Source of the DNA: CAG-791 sp003447895 | GTDB taxonomy: Bacteria > Bacillota > Clostridia > Lachnospirales > Lachnospiraceae | NCBI GenBank assembly: GCA_946620035.1 | Contig: CAMOMX010000119.1 | Span: forward strand, 1-6,344 | Length of the DNA stretch: 6,344 nucleotides | Reading direction: 5' to 3' | Part shown: piece by piece, positions 1-6,296 of the stretch | Position numbering within the stretch: the stretch's first letter is position 1 | How the letters are laid out: each line of letters starts with the position of its first letter | The notes under the pieces: generated by a model | What the model was told of the DNA's origin: nothing | Database searches by the model: none | What the model saw: the letters and a program-made list of their open reading frames with translations, nothing else | Program-made: the position numbers and the translations under genes

Positions 1-746
1 CCTTCTTCCATGGCCGCGCGGAAAGTCGGCAGGTAGACGTTGTAAAGCTGCGATGTGGACATGGACGTCGTGTTGTAATCTCTTCCGCCCTCGCAGGCCC
101 CGTAGCAGATATAGTGCTTGGTGCAGGCCGCCACATAATTCCCTGTGTCGGAGGTGTCCCCCTGCAGTCCCCGGATCTTGGCGCGGGCAAACCGGCTTCC
201 CAGATAGGTATCCTCGCCGGGTCCCTCGGATACGCGCCCCCAGCGGGAGTCGCGGGCCACATCGATCATGGGAGCGAAATTCCAGCTGATGCCGTGGGCC
301 CTGGATTCCTTTGCCGCCATCCGGGCCGTCTCTTCAAACAGCGCATCGTCGAAGGATCCCGCCTCCGCGATCGCGATGGGGAACACACTGCGAAGGCCGT
401 GAATCACATCAAATCCGATGATCAGGGGAATGCCCAGCCTCGTCTCCTCGACGGCGATCTTCTGCAGTTCATTTGCTTTTCTCGGATCGTTTCCCATAAC
501 GGAACCCACCAGTCCCGCCCGAATCTCCTCCTCGTGGAAGTCCTGCTTGGCTGTAGACATGAGGCGCTCAAATTCCTCCTGGGCAAGTCTTCCGTCCGTC
601 AGCATCTCGATGAGTTCCGAAAAGGGGACATCAAATCCTCCCACTATGGAAGGAGATTCCTGATTCATCTGCCCGATCTTCTCTTCCAGGGTCATCTGCG
701 CCAGGATCGATTCCACTTTCGCCCTCTGTTCATTCGTAAGTTTCAT
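1..746 (-). CDS. Family 3 glycoside hydrolase (BglX-like beta-glucosidase/beta-xylosidase), N-terminal part, cut by window edge
   Basis: This is the first 248 codons of a GH3 exo-beta-glycosidase, which removes terminal beta-glucosyl or beta-xylosyl units from oligosaccharides. Visible family blocks run in order: LAQMTLEEKIGQM (15-27), GIPLIIGFDVIHG (105-117, with the substrate-binding Asp113), FPIAIAEAGSFD (122-133), the APMIDVARDSRWGR block (158-171), EGPGEDTY (174-181) and KHYICYGACEGGRDYN (210-225, the Lys-His pair). The last blocks closely resemble E. coli BglX. The nucleophile Asp and the second domain lie beyond the edge. There is no signal peptide, so the enzyme is probably cytoplasmic. 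The ATG at 744-746 follows a strong AAGGGGGTG ribosome binding site (755-763) at about 8 nt. Residues about 30-85 are longer than the matching BglX stretch as I recall it. The gene lies 217 bp downstream of the AraC-GH39 fusion on the same strand. The family is certain; the exact sugar is not. Confidence 0.95.
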   Translation of the reverse strand, partial: MKLTNEQRAKVESILAQMTLEEKIGQMNQESPSIVGGFDVPFSELIEMLTDGRLAQEEFERLMSTAKQDFHEEEIRAGLVGSVMGNDPRKANELQKIAVEETRLGIPLIIGFDVIHGLRSVFPIAIAEAGSFDDALFEETARMAAKESRAHGISWNFAPMIDVARDSRWGRVSEGPGEDTYLGSRFARAKIRGLQGDTSDTGNYVAACTKHYICYGACEGGRDYNTTSMSTSQLYNVYLPTFRAAMEE

Positions 747-963
747 ATGCGTTTCACCCCCTTGTGTTTATTGCAGACAATTCCTCTGTATTTCATTTTA
801 TAGAGCGAAACATCTGCATTCTTTTCACAGGTTCCGCTTGTTCCTTCACCGATTGCAAATAGTGCAGCCCGATCAGGCGCAAAAAACAGCGGACCGCAAC
901 AAAAAGAAGTTCTTTGTTGCAGCCCGCTTCGAGAATCCGCGTCATGGTCCGTCAATCACCTTG
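747..963. other. Intergenic gap between the fusion gene and the GH3 gene
   Basis: This 217-bp stretch lies between the stop of the AraC-GH39 gene and the start of the GH3 gene. It holds an 8-bp stem (GCAACAAA at 896-903 pairing with TTTGTTGC at 913-920) and the GH3 ribosome binding site. On the minus strand a T-rich run (plus-strand positions 885-890) follows the stem after roughly ten bases, so it could weakly terminate or slow transcription, but it is far from a canonical terminator. A TATAAA hexamer on the minus strand upstream of the GH3 gene has no good -35 partner. I see no gene I would support here. Confidence 0.5.
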
Positions 964-3363
964 TCAGACTTTGTAGATATGCAGGAGCACCACTTCCTGC
1001 GGCTCAAGTTTCACCTTGATCTCCAGGTCCCTGTATGCATCCGTTATCACTCTTTCCATCTCGATCCGCGGCACACTGATCGCCTGCAGATATTTGACAT
1101 CCTCCCTGTTCAGCTTGGTCTCATAGCCAAGCCTTCCCCACTCATCCAGGACGCTTCCGCTCTGTTTGTTGAGAGATCTCTTTTTGACTGTGTATTCTCC
1201 TCTCTCGGTCATGCCTCTGAGCATGAATGTCATCTCCAGCTTCCGCTCGTCGTCATAGCGGATCTGCCGGATGCAGTCCAGGTCGATCTCATCTCCGTTT
1301 ACGCGCCCGGTCTGCTGGTACCAGCGGAAATTAAAGCACAGAAGGTACAGGTCGCCGTTCCCTTTTTTGGTCAGAAGATAGTGGTCCCCTTTCGACAGGA
1401 ACTGGGTTCCCATGTGCTCAAGGAATGAGAAGGCATAGAAAGCCGGCTTGGCGATAGTGTCCTTGGTCAGAAGTCCCACGCCTCCGTTTAAGACCTTATT
1501 GGTGTCGATATAGCTGCTGACCCAGTCCGTTCCGCCCATGACAGCCGTCATGTCGGTCATTCCCCAAAGCTCTACGGTCTTTGCTGTCAGATAAGCCGCC
1601 CTGAAGCAGCTGTCATTTAAGTAATTCCTGTTTCCAATCGAATTGTTCCACTCGGAGAGGAACAGTTTGCGGTCCTGCAGCCCGACATCCTTCATCAGCG
1701 CTCTCATCTGAAGGACCTCTTCCCGTTCAAACCGTATATTAGCTGTCGCCACCCTCTGCACGGTCTCTCCCTGCGGTCCGCTCACCGTCTCATAGGGATA
1801 GAGGAAGAAGGAGACAAAGTCAGGTTTATAGTCTTCCTTCACGCATCTTCTGAAGAATTGTTCGGCAAAATCCCGGTCCGTCCCGATGACTGTGGAGATC
1901 CCGCCGATCATTGCGCCCGGGACCTTCTCGCGGACCGCGCGGTACGCGATCTTCCAGACCTCAAAGTAATCGTATTGATCGTCCTTGTAGATCCCGTTCT
2001 CACGCGTGTGAAAGTCCCGCGTGAGCTCAAAGACCCAGCTGCTGACCTCTTCAAATCCGTAGCGGGTGATCACATTGTCTAAAAACGCCCGCAGCAGGTC
2101 TTCCCAGATTTCCTTGGAGACAAAGTGGATATGCTCTTCTTTATAATAGATCTCATTTCCCTGTGAGCGGATCGCCGTATCGGGTCTTCTTCCCAGATCC
2201 AGGAAAGGTTTCAAGTGATGGACCACCAGGAAATCCAGCACCTGGTTGATCAGGTCAAAGTTGTAGTGTCCGATGGTCCTCCCGTCCGAGACCATCATCT
2301 TCTCGGAGAAAATATTCCAGAGCCTTATATATTTGTAATGCAGATGTTCCTGCAGATACACCACATGAAACTGTGTATTGGCCCGGCTCAGTTCGAAAAA
2401 ACTTCCCACATTGATGCAGCGGCTCCATACCTGTTTATAAGAGGCGGGGCTGAGCTCACTCAGGCTCAGGTCATATTCCTTCCGATTGTCCTGCCGGCTG
2501 AACTGGTAGCCTTTCTTTCGCAGTTCCTCCCTGATCTCCAGCTCATCCCTGGCCTCCTGCTCCTCGCTCTCCACCGAGATCTGGTACTGCTTTCTGTATT
2601 CGGACGGCATCATGCCGGTCACTTTTTTGAAAGAGCGGTTGAAGGCCGCGGAAGTCGAGAAGCCGCAGTTCATGGCGATCTGCGTCAGATTCTGCTCGGA
2701 AGTTCGCAATAGTCCCAGTGAAGTGCGCACGCGCAGCCGCATCACATAATCCGCGAAGTACATGCCGGTGTTTTTCTTGAAGATCCTGGATAAAGTCGAT
2801 GTGGATACAAACATCTCATTGGCCAGGTCGGAAAGGCTGATCTCATCGTGGATGTGGTTGATGATATACTGCATCATCTGCCGCATCCTGGCATCCGTGT
2901 CGTTCTCATCCGCCTCGATCTGTCCCTGCCCCAGCTGATAATGCTCGATCAGGCAGTCTAAAAGACGCAGCATCAGGCTGTCCATGGCGGCGCGCGTCCG
3001 GTGCGCATGCAAAATATACTCCGCGGTCATCTCCTGCAGAATATCCCGAAGGTCCTGGTAGGTATGAAGGACGTCTCTGGCGGAGTCCACATACAGCATC
3101 AGGCTCTTTTTGTCCATGATCTGGGAAATGATTCCGATGGAAAACGACGCCGTGCCGTAGATGCAGTCCCTGGCTCCGCTGATCCCGTACTCCATGCCGG
3201 AATTGATCAGGAGGATATCATCCTTGCTCATTCGGATCCTGTCGCCGTAATATCTGACGGTCATCTCTCCTTCCAGAACATAGAGAACGATCAGATCCGT
3301 CTGCATAAAGCTTTCTTCAGAGCCGGCCTTCACTATTTTGTATTCCAAATGATTCAGTCCCAT
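964..3363 (-). CDS. AraC-family regulator fused to a GH39-like beta-xylosidase domain
   Basis: This 799-residue protein joins a one-component transcription regulator to a glycosidase fold. Residues about 15-75 match the AraC-type cupin sensor (VLYVLEGEMTVRYYG, LLINSGMEYGI). Residues about 160-258 hold two helix-turn-helix motifs (SLSDLANEMFVSTSTLSRIF at 177-196; IAMNCGFSTSAAFNRSFKKV at 229-248, then TGMMPSEYRK). A charged, probably helical linker (264-285) leads to a clan GH-A barrel resembling GH39 beta-xylosidases (about 300-640, including IRLWNIF at 346-352) and a C-terminal beta-rich part. The retained nucleophile would be Glu571 in FLSEWN. The acid/base motif, usually FEVWNEP in this family, reads FELTRDF (445-451), placing Asp450 where Glu is expected, so activity may be weak or lost. 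The start follows GGAGTGAGG (3368-3376). No signal peptide or membrane segment is seen, as expected for a cytoplasmic DNA-binding protein. Likely targets are the downstream GH3 gene and itself (inference). Domain identity is confident; ligand and activity are unknown. Confidence 0.93.
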   Translation of the reverse strand: MGLNHLEYKIVKAGSEESFMQTDLIVLYVLEGEMTVRYYGDRIRMSKDDILLINSGMEYGISGARDCIYGTASFSIGIISQIMDKKSLMLYVDSARDVLHTYQDLRDILQEMTAEYILHAHRTRAAMDSLMLRLLDCLIEHYQLGQGQIEADENDTDARMRQMMQYIINHIHDEISLSDLANEMFVSTSTLSRIFKKNTGMYFADYVMRLRVRTSLGLLRTSEQNLTQIAMNCGFSTSAAFNRSFKKVTGMMPSEYRKQYQISVESEEQEARDELEIREELRKKGYQFSRQDNRKEYDLSLSELSPASYKQVWSRCINVGSFFELSRANTQFHVVYLQEHLHYKYIRLWNIFSEKMMVSDGRTIGHYNFDLINQVLDFLVVHHLKPFLDLGRRPDTAIRSQGNEIYYKEEHIHFVSKEIWEDLLRAFLDNVITRYGFEEVSSWVFELTRDFHTRENGIYKDDQYDYFEVWKIAYRAVREKVPGAMIGGISTVIGTDRDFAEQFFRRCVKEDYKPDFVSFFLYPYETVSGPQGETVQRVATANIRFEREEVLQMRALMKDVGLQDRKLFLSEWNNSIGNRNYLNDSCFRAAYLTAKTVELWGMTDMTAVMGGTDWVSSYIDTNKVLNGGVGLLTKDTIAKPAFYAFSFLEHMGTQFLSKGDHYLLTKKGNGDLYLLCFNFRWYQQTGRVNGDEIDLDCIRQIRYDDERKLEMTFMLRGMTERGEYTVKKRSLNKQSGSVLDEWGRLGYETKLNREDVKYLQAISVPRIEMERVITDAYRDLEIKVKLEPQEVVLLHIYKV

Positions 3364-3400
3364 AAAACCTCACTCCATATCTTCAAAATAAGCTGCCCTA

Positions 3401-3416
3401 AGTTAACATTTTAACT
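3401..3416. promoter_or_regulatory. Dyad AGTTAA-N4-TTAACT upstream of the fusion gene
   Basis: The arms are a perfect 6-bp inverted repeat around CATT. The site ends 38 bp before the AraC-GH39 start codon and overlaps a minus-strand TAAAAT that could act as a -10 element. This position suits an operator or autoregulatory site, but a short AT-rich dyad of this size can occur by chance. Confidence 0.3.
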
Positions 3417-3556
3417 GCCGCCTTTTTTTTATTCTTTTCCGTCATTCCCCTATTTTCTTCATTCCGTGCAAAATGCTCGTTCGGGGCATTCTCTTTTGCA
3501 ACAGATGCTCTCTATCTATTGCGCCAGGAACGAAGTGCACTGTCTGAAATGGAAAC

Positions 3557-3614
3557 GAAAAAGAGAACCGCAGGTTGTGTGATGATCGAACACATTCTTT
3601 GGTTCTCTTTTTTC
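3557..3614. terminator. Likely bidirectional rho-independent terminator after the GH35 gene
   Basis: AAAAAGAGAACC (3558-3569) pairs perfectly with GGTTCTCTTTTT (3601-3612), giving a 12-bp stem whose A/T end supplies a T tract on either strand. The 31-nt loop can fold further (TGTGT at 3576-3580 with ACACA at 3590-3594). It lies 77 bp beyond the stop of the minus-strand GH35 gene and well before the fusion gene, so it probably separates the two transcripts. The long loop makes it an atypical terminator. Confidence 0.6.
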
Positions 3615-3638
3615 AAATCAGATTATGGGAGCCGGCTT

Positions 3639-3655
3639 TGCGGCGTTATGCCGCA
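3639..3655 (-). other. Small GC-rich hairpin in the GH35 3' untranslated region
   Basis: TGCGGC and GCCGCA form a 6-bp stem around a 5-nt loop, beginning 36 bp after the GH35 stop. No T tract follows on the minus strand, so it is more likely a 3'-end stabilising stem or a chance structure than a terminator. Confidence 0.35.
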
Positions 3656-3690
3656 GGAGGTGTCTGAATCTTTCTGTGCATACATTTCCT

Positions 3691-5232
3691 TTAATACTGG
3701 TACAGCTCCACCATCAGTGCACTCGGCATGTCGCCAAAGCGCAGATTCATTTTCTCGTCGCCGTTAAGCACCCGGCCGCCGATCCACTCGCCGTTCTCGA
3801 TACGGCCTTCCTCCATGCGCAGCAGATCCAGTTTCCTGTTTACGCCGGGCTTATTGTGGAAAGCGGGCGTGCAGTTGAGACCGATCAGGAGGAATTTCTC
3901 GGGCGTCAGTTCAAAGGCAAGGAGGGCACCCAGCGGTTTCGCGCTCATGCGCGGGCCGTAGGAGACCGCCAGATCACACTTTTCAAAGCGCAGGAATGCG
4001 CTGTAGTCGGTCTCGCCGTGGCGCACGCAGGCCTGCTGGCTCTTTGTCCCGCGATACTTCAGCATCAGCGGTTCTATCTGTCTGAGCAGGTCGTAGGTGG
4101 CCGCCAGGCAGTCCTTGCTCCCTGTGATATCAAAGGCAGACGGGTCGATGTTCAGCGCGATCATAAGGTCCATCGGCGGCTTGTCCAGCTGACTGGGATC
4201 CAGCGCAAGGTCTTCGATTCCGAAAGGCGAGAAGCAGATCGCGTTCTTCTGGCCGAATGCATACAGCGCATAGGAAGAAGCTACCGCGTCCTTGCGGATC
4301 TCGGGGATGAACAGCGGGTTTTCGTCCGTCGCGTAAGAATCCATCACGTCCGCGCAGTAAGGGACATAGATGTCCGGACCGAAAGCGAACAGAGAAGGAG
4401 CTGCCGCGCGCCAGATGTGCTGCACTCTCTCCACCGGCCCTCCCGAAGGATAGGAGCCGGGGAACCAGGGGCTCTGTCTGAGCCACGCGTTGGCGTAGCA
4501 GGGAAGATCATGTTCCGCTTTTCCGGAAGCGGCGATCGTTTCCACCGCGGAGGCAAAATACCAGGCCATGAAAGCCTCTCCCGCGTCCTCGCCGTATACC
4601 TCTTCCCAGGTTCCTTTTTTGCCGAGAACTGCTGAGAGCGCCTCCGGAACGGAAGCCGCGAACGCGGCGTTTGCCGTCTCGCTGTAGTCCCTGTCCGTTC
4701 CCAGAAGACCGATCTCATTTTCTACCTGCATGACGATGACGGTGTTCTCTTCGGCGTCGATCTCGCGGATGCGGCGCATCACAGCCGTAAACGCTCTCCG
4801 GTCTTTCTCTACCGCCGCCGCGCACAGAGGGGAGATGGTATTCATCTTCTCTCCGGTCACCTTCTCCGTCCGGAAATAAGTCTCAGTATCTCTCTTCATC
4901 CATGCGGGAACATAGAAAGATTCCGCGTTTTTCCACAGGCCGAACCAGAGGAAGCAAAGCTTCAGGCCTTCTCTTCGCGCAGAAGCGATCATCTTTTCAA
5001 GAAGTGTGAAATCATATTTTCCTTCCTCCGGCTCGATCAGTTCCCAGTAGAGGGGGGCGATCACGGAATTCATATTCAGGCCGCGCAGAGCAGGCCAGAG
5101 GCTTTCCTCAAGAAATGCCGCATCGGAAGCACTGGAATTGTGGATCTCGCCGCTTCTCATGAAGAAGGGCTTGTCATGGACAAATAATGTGGGGATACCT
5201 CGCTCATCACGTTTAACTACTGGAAGACTCAT
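3691..5232 (-). CDS. GH35 beta-galactosidase-like enzyme with C-terminal DUF5597-like region
   Basis: This 513-residue protein is a clan GH-A retaining glycosidase, expected to release terminal beta-galactose from oligosaccharides. Its N-terminus carries the GEIHNSSAS block (28-36) typical of the GH35 group that ends in DUF5597. LNMNSVIAPLYWELIEPEEG (52-71) forms an early barrel strand region. The acid/base is Glu173 in QVENEIG (169-175), and the likely nucleophile is Glu311 in LFIPEIRKD (307-315). Residues about 380-513 form the beta-rich C-terminal region. No signal peptide is present, so it should act on imported sugars. I chose the ATG at 5230-5232 because AAAGGAG lies 7 nt upstream. The reading frame stays open to 5358, but that extension covers the AT-rich control region and has no site of its own. 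It is transcribed away from the AraC gene. Some relatives act on xyloglucan side chains, from memory; the substrate here is open. Confidence 0.88.
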   Translation of the reverse strand: MSLPVVKRDERGIPTLFVHDKPFFMRSGEIHNSSASDAAFLEESLWPALRGLNMNSVIAPLYWELIEPEEGKYDFTLLEKMIASARREGLKLCFLWFGLWKNAESFYVPAWMKRDTETYFRTEKVTGEKMNTISPLCAAAVEKDRRAFTAVMRRIREIDAEENTVIVMQVENEIGLLGTDRDYSETANAAFAASVPEALSAVLGKKGTWEEVYGEDAGEAFMAWYFASAVETIAASGKAEHDLPCYANAWLRQSPWFPGSYPSGGPVERVQHIWRAAAPSLFAFGPDIYVPYCADVMDSYATDENPLFIPEIRKDAVASSYALYAFGQKNAICFSPFGIEDLALDPSQLDKPPMDLMIALNIDPSAFDITGSKDCLAATYDLLRQIEPLMLKYRGTKSQQACVRHGETDYSAFLRFEKCDLAVSYGPRMSAKPLGALLAFELTPEKFLLIGLNCTPAFHNKPGVNRKLDLLRMEEGRIENGEWIGGRVLNGDEKMNLRFGDMPSALMVELYQY

Positions 5233-5239
5233 CTGGCTG

Positions 5240-5246
5240 CTCCTTT
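5240..5246 (-). promoter_or_regulatory. Ribosome binding site that fixes the GH35 start
   Basis: The minus strand reads AAAGGAG, 7 nt before the ATG at 5230-5232. It is the only good Shine-Dalgarno site near the 5' end of this frame and argues against the longer start at 5358. Confidence 0.85.
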
Positions 5247-5299
5247 CTATATAATTATTGCTTTTTTCGAAAGTTTTTTCTTCAAAAATTGTTGATTTT

Positions 5300-5319
5300 G
5301 AATATTTGGCCAAATATTC
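5300..5319. promoter_or_regulatory. Perfect 20-bp palindromic operator candidate
   Basis: The half-site GAATATTTGG meets its exact reverse complement with no spacer, centred between 5309 and 5310. It starts 68 bp upstream of the GH35 start codon. If the GH35 promoter lies at 5335-5363, the palindrome sits at about +10 to +29 of the transcript, a usual place for a repressor roadblock. Two-fold symmetry without a spacer is less typical of AraC proteins, which mostly bind direct repeats, so another regulator is possible. Confidence 0.55.
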
Positions 5320-5334
5320 TGTTTTCTTATCTCT

Positions 5335-5363
5335 ATTGTATCTTGACGATACAGTCAATACAA
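5335..5363 (-). promoter_or_regulatory. Candidate GH35 promoter
   Basis: On the minus strand TTGTAT (5358-5363) and TACAAT (5335-5340) are separated by 17 bp. The -10 matches the consensus at five of six positions, the -35 at three. Such a weak -35 would suit activator dependence. Transcription would begin near 5328, leaving a leader of about 96 nt. Confidence 0.4.
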
Positions 5364-5364
5364 T
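5335..5364. promoter_or_regulatory. Imperfect dyad over the divergent promoters
   Basis: The right arm GTCAATACAAT (5354-5364) is the reverse complement of the left arm (5335-5347) except for a 2-nt insertion on the left. A second, nested repeat is TGTATC-TTGAC-GATACA (5337-5353). A related sequence, CGTATCAAG, lies at 5382-5390. This clustering between two divergent genes suggests the binding region of the AraC regulator, but the half-site assignment is uncertain. Confidence 0.4.
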
Positions 5365-5372
5365 CTTAGTAT
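5343..5372 (+). promoter_or_regulatory. Candidate promoter of the AraC regulator
   Basis: TTGACG (5343-5348) is followed after 18 bp by TAGTAT (5367-5372), with a start expected near 5379 and a leader of about 35 nt. It overlaps the opposing GH35 promoter candidate, so the two may compete for polymerase. Confidence 0.4.
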
Positions 5373-5400
5373 ATTAATAATCGTATCAAGTTTTTAATGT

Positions 5401-5404
5401 GGAG
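5401..5404 (+). promoter_or_regulatory. Ribosome binding site that fixes the AraC start
   Basis: GGAG lies 9 nt before the ATG at 5414. The upstream in-frame GTG at 5399 overlaps this site and has no Shine-Dalgarno sequence of its own, so the ATG is preferred. Confidence 0.7.
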
Positions 5405-5413
5405 ATTTGTGAT

Positions 5414-6247
5414 ATGCACTATTCGATCAGTGTGACAAAAAGACAGCGTGAAAGGATCCCGCTCCTGCTCCGCAGCGTCGGGATCAGCCACCTGCAGGAG
5501 CCCATCCGGCGCCCGGGCGGCTTCCCTCTGTGGCAGATCTTTTACGGCGAGTCCGGCAGCGGCGAATTCTTTATTGACGGTGAGCGGGCTGTGCTGCAGC
5601 CGGGACAGATCGCCGTTCTGGAGCCTCACTTAAGACACGGTTATCAAGGCTCTTGCGGCGACTGGGTCGTCCATTACGTCGGCTTCGAAGGAGAGGCCTG
5701 CCTGAAGTTTCTGAGCTGCCTGAGGATGGGCCGCTCCGGGATCTACTCTCTCTCCGATCCGGATCTCTTTCTCTCTCCCCTCAGAGAGCTGGAACAATTG
5801 GTCTCGGCCCCGAAAGTACAGCAGGTTCCGTGCTCCAAAGCGCTCTACAGCATGCTGCTCGACCTTTCCGGCGGGCTGCGCCTTCTCCCCATGACTGAGG
5901 CCGCGGAAGGCTCCGGGCTGATCAAAGAGGTCATCCTTTTTCTGGAAGACCACTACGGCGGGGACCTCTCCCTGGACGATCTGTCATCACAGTTTCATAA
6001 GACGCCGGAGTACCTCTGCACCTTATTTAAGAGCGTCACCGGCGAGACCATCATGCACTACCTGCGCCGCATCCGCATTCACCACGCCAAGGTCCTTCTC
6101 ATGGAGGAGCCGGACGCCGGCATCAGAGAGATCGCGAGTCGCTGCGGTTTCAGCAGTGTCAGCTATTTCGGCCGCGTGTTCAGGGAGACTACGGGCTTTA
6201 CGCCACAGGGATACCGGTTGGGTGTGTCAGGAGGACGTATCAGGTGA
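5414..6247 (+). CDS. AraC-family transcriptional regulator
   Basis: This 277-residue protein has the classical AraC layout. The N-terminal cupin sensor (about 35-95) shows GESGSGEFFIDGERAVLQPG (45-64) and the VLEPHLRHGY turn (68-77). A middle dimerisation region follows. The C-terminal DNA-binding domain (about 168-270) has two helix-turn-helix motifs, LSLDDLSSQFHKTPEYLCTL (185-204) and IREIASRCGFSSVSYFGRVF (237-256), then the signature TTGFTPQGYR (259-268). It is divergent from the GH35 gene across a 181-bp control region, the usual arrangement for a local sugar-responsive activator of the neighbouring gene. The final eight residues (GVSGGRIR) and the stop codon are encoded by the left arm of a palindromic repeat, so the native C-terminus may have been replaced. 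The fold is certain; ligand and targets are inferred. Confidence 0.93.
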   Translation: MHYSISVTKRQRERIPLLLRSVGISHLQEPIRRPGGFPLWQIFYGESGSGEFFIDGERAVLQPGQIAVLEPHLRHGYQGSCGDWVVHYVGFEGEACLKFLSCLRMGRSGIYSLSDPDLFLSPLRELEQLVSAPKVQQVPCSKALYSMLLDLSGGLRLLPMTEAAEGSGLIKEVILFLEDHYGGDLSLDDLSSQFHKTPEYLCTLFKSVTGETIMHYLRRIRIHHAKVLLMEEPDAGIREIASRCGFSSVSYFGRVFRETTGFTPQGYRLGVSGGRIR

Positions 6248-6286
6248 CACATTTTGTGTCACCTGATACGTCCCCCTGACACACCC
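6220..6286. repeat. REP-like palindromic repeat, 32-bp arms, overlapping the end of the AraC gene
   Basis: Bases 6220-6251 are the reverse complement of 6255-6286 with a single mismatch (A6232 against C6274) and a 3-nt TTT tip. The arms contain GTGTGTCAGG, GACGTATC and AGGTGACACA. This composition recalls intergenic palindromes with GGACGT and GTGTCA cores that I have seen in Firmicutes and that resemble REP elements mobilised by Y1 (RAYT) transposases; that link is from memory. No T tract follows, so it is not a standard terminator, although the transcribed stem would be very stable. A further GTGTGACAGG-like remnant (CCTGTCACACC, 6287-6297) follows at once. Confidence 0.75.
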
Positions 6287-6296
6287 CTGTCACACC

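Larger units (their letters stand above)
3364..3690. other. 327-bp intergenic region between the GH35 gene and the fusion gene
   Basis: No gene is supported here; the small plus-strand reading frames show no recognisable domain. In minus-strand order, the region holds a GC-rich hairpin just after the GH35 stop (3639-3655), a long terminator-like inverted repeat (3557-3614), an imperfect stem (3467-3476 with 3486-3500), a poly-A/T tract near 3423-3430, and a dyad AGTTAA-N4-TTAACT (3401-3416). The dyad lies about 40-55 bp before the fusion gene start. The fusion gene therefore probably has its own promoter here, although no clear -35/-10 pair stands out. The TAAAAT hexamer on the minus strand inside the dyad is a possible -10. 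Confidence 0.6.

Noticed and set aside
114..803. A 229-codon plus-strand open frame opposite the GH3 gene
   Set aside because: It is a shadow of the minus-strand gene, whose translation shows clear GH3 motifs; the plus-strand product shows none.
896..920. Stem GCAACAAA/TTTGTTGC as a terminator of the fusion gene
   Set aside because: The stem is AT-rich, and the T run comes about ten bases later, too far for an intrinsic terminator.
743..955. A 70-codon minus-strand frame starting with TTG between the fusion gene and the GH3 gene, ending in an ATGA-type overlap with the GH3 start
   Set aside because: The geometry is operon-like, but the Shine-Dalgarno-like AAGGTGA sits only a couple of bases from the TTG, the protein is compositionally odd and shows no recognisable domain, and the frame runs through the hairpin and leader sequence.
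3625..4635. A 336-codon plus-strand open frame opposite the GH35 gene
   Set aside because: The minus-strand product carries the catalytic motifs; the antisense product is rich in Arg, His and Val with no domain, as expected of a GC-driven shadow frame.
5233..5358. A 42-residue N-terminal extension of the GH35 protein
   Set aside because: It covers AT-rich promoter and operator sequence, lacks a ribosome binding site, and the family homology starts just after the ATG at 5232.
6220..6286. Reading the long palindrome as an ordinary terminator or as one unit of a CRISPR array
   Set aside because: No T tract follows, the stem is far longer than a terminator needs, it begins inside coding sequence, and there is no repeat-spacer periodicity.
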